From Catenibacterium mitsuokai (GTDB lineage: Bacteria; Bacillota_I; Bacilli_A; Erysipelotrichales; Coprobacillaceae), in NCBI RefSeq assembly GCF_025148785.1, contig NZ_CP102271.1, forward strand, positions 524,001-588,000: a DNA stretch of 64,000 nucleotides, in the 5' to 3' direction. The position numbers were made by a program, and so were the translations under genes. The notes beneath the pieces were generated by a model. The model was not told where the DNA came from. It saw only the letters and a program-made list of their open reading frames with translations, and ran no database searches. Shown here one piece after another: positions 63,724 through 64,000 of this stretch (positions within the stretch are counted from its first letter, which is position 1; each line of letters begins with the position of its first letter).

Positions 63724-64000
63724 ATGGCGAATAAAAATTTTAGTAAGTCAATCAGTATGTTAAGAAGAAATAACAATCTCACAATGCAAGACTTAGCAGA
63801 ACAACTTGGTGTAACTAAAAGTGCTGTTAGTATGTGGGAAAATAAAGGAGTTGTTCCTAGAGAAGATATACTAATGAGTATATCGAAAAAATATAGTATA
63901 TCTATTGATAAGCTTCTAGGAAATAATATTGAAGAGAATGATGATACAAGCGATGCAAAACTTTCGTATCTTCAAAGAGGTCTTGGACAAATGGATGAAG
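63724..64000 (+). CDS. XRE-family repressor, 3' end outside window
   Basis: At least 92 residues. N-terminal Cro/C1 helix-turn-helix (SISMLRRNNNLTMQDLAEQL, GVTKSAVSMWENKGVVP) followed by a linker that runs off the window. Such repressors often control prophages or integrative elements. GGAGAG lies about 9 bases upstream of the ATG. Confidence 0.85.
   Translation, partial: MANKNFSKSISMLRRNNNLTMQDLAEQLGVTKSAVSMWENKGVVPREDILMSISKKYSISIDKLLGNNIEENDDTSDAKLSYLQRGLGQMDE

Overview
The window is chromosomal DNA from a low-GC Gram-positive bacterium (Bacillota). The evidence is AT-rich codon use, strong AGGAGG-type ribosome binding sites, TATAAT promoters often with an extended TGn, a T-box leader, a whiA/rapZ locus, a wall-anchored surface protein and a mannose-family PTS. 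Gene content and style resemble gut Erysipelotrichia such as Catenibacterium or Kandleria relatives; that placement is my inference. No rRNA, tRNA or CRISPR array was seen.

Layout. 1-11.3 kb is a housekeeping block: comFA (cut by the window edge), comFC, secA, prfB, a YitT-type membrane protein, ftsE-ftsX, a small unknown protein, gpmI, a thioredoxin-like lipoprotein and a zinc-ribbon membrane protein. 11.4-14.3 kb holds a large adhesin gene broken by one in-frame TAA. An IS110 element with a probable bridge-RNA region follows (about 14.5-16.0 kb). 16.1-25.7 kb carries two HAD phosphatases, a HisC-like aminotransferase, trxB, rapZ, whiA, a small XRE regulator, a second zinc-ribbon protein, murF and ddl. 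25.9-35.8 kb is a complete leucine/valine/isoleucine operon (leuA-ilvN-ilvC-leuC-leuD-leuB-ilvD-ilvB) behind a consensus promoter and a T-box leader.

35.8-46.1 kb contains two copies of one 1961-bp IS4-type element in opposite orientation. Each sits in a Rho-independent terminator with its own 20-21 bp target duplication. Between them lie a PIG-L deacetylase/response regulator/histidine kinase operon and a divergent YfhO-CsbB-PspC envelope-glycosylation set, separated by a phased array of TTAAG boxes. 46.1-50.7 kb encodes a second signalling locus: a sugar-binding-like protein, a HisKA_3 kinase, a LuxR-type regulator and a second solute-binding protein, with no transporter. An IS30 element, a 38-bp perfect palindrome and a likely gene remnant separate it from a mannose-family PTS operon (IIA, IIB, IIC, IID and a small membrane protein), a Cof-type phosphatase and an uncharacterised TIM-barrel-like protein.

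At 56.9-59.0 kb an IS1634-family element is flanked by a perfect 173-bp direct repeat. The repeat restores both the upstream gene's 3' end and the pgk promoter. pgk, tpiA and pepF follow. The last 0.9 kb is a gene-poor stretch with two terminators and the start of an XRE repressor gene with a strong, apparently autoregulated promoter, possibly the edge of an integrated element.

A recurring theme is that mobile elements here are insulated from, and do little damage to, their surroundings. They insert in terminators, carry inward-facing terminators, duplicate a promoter, or hide the transposase start codon in read-through RNA.
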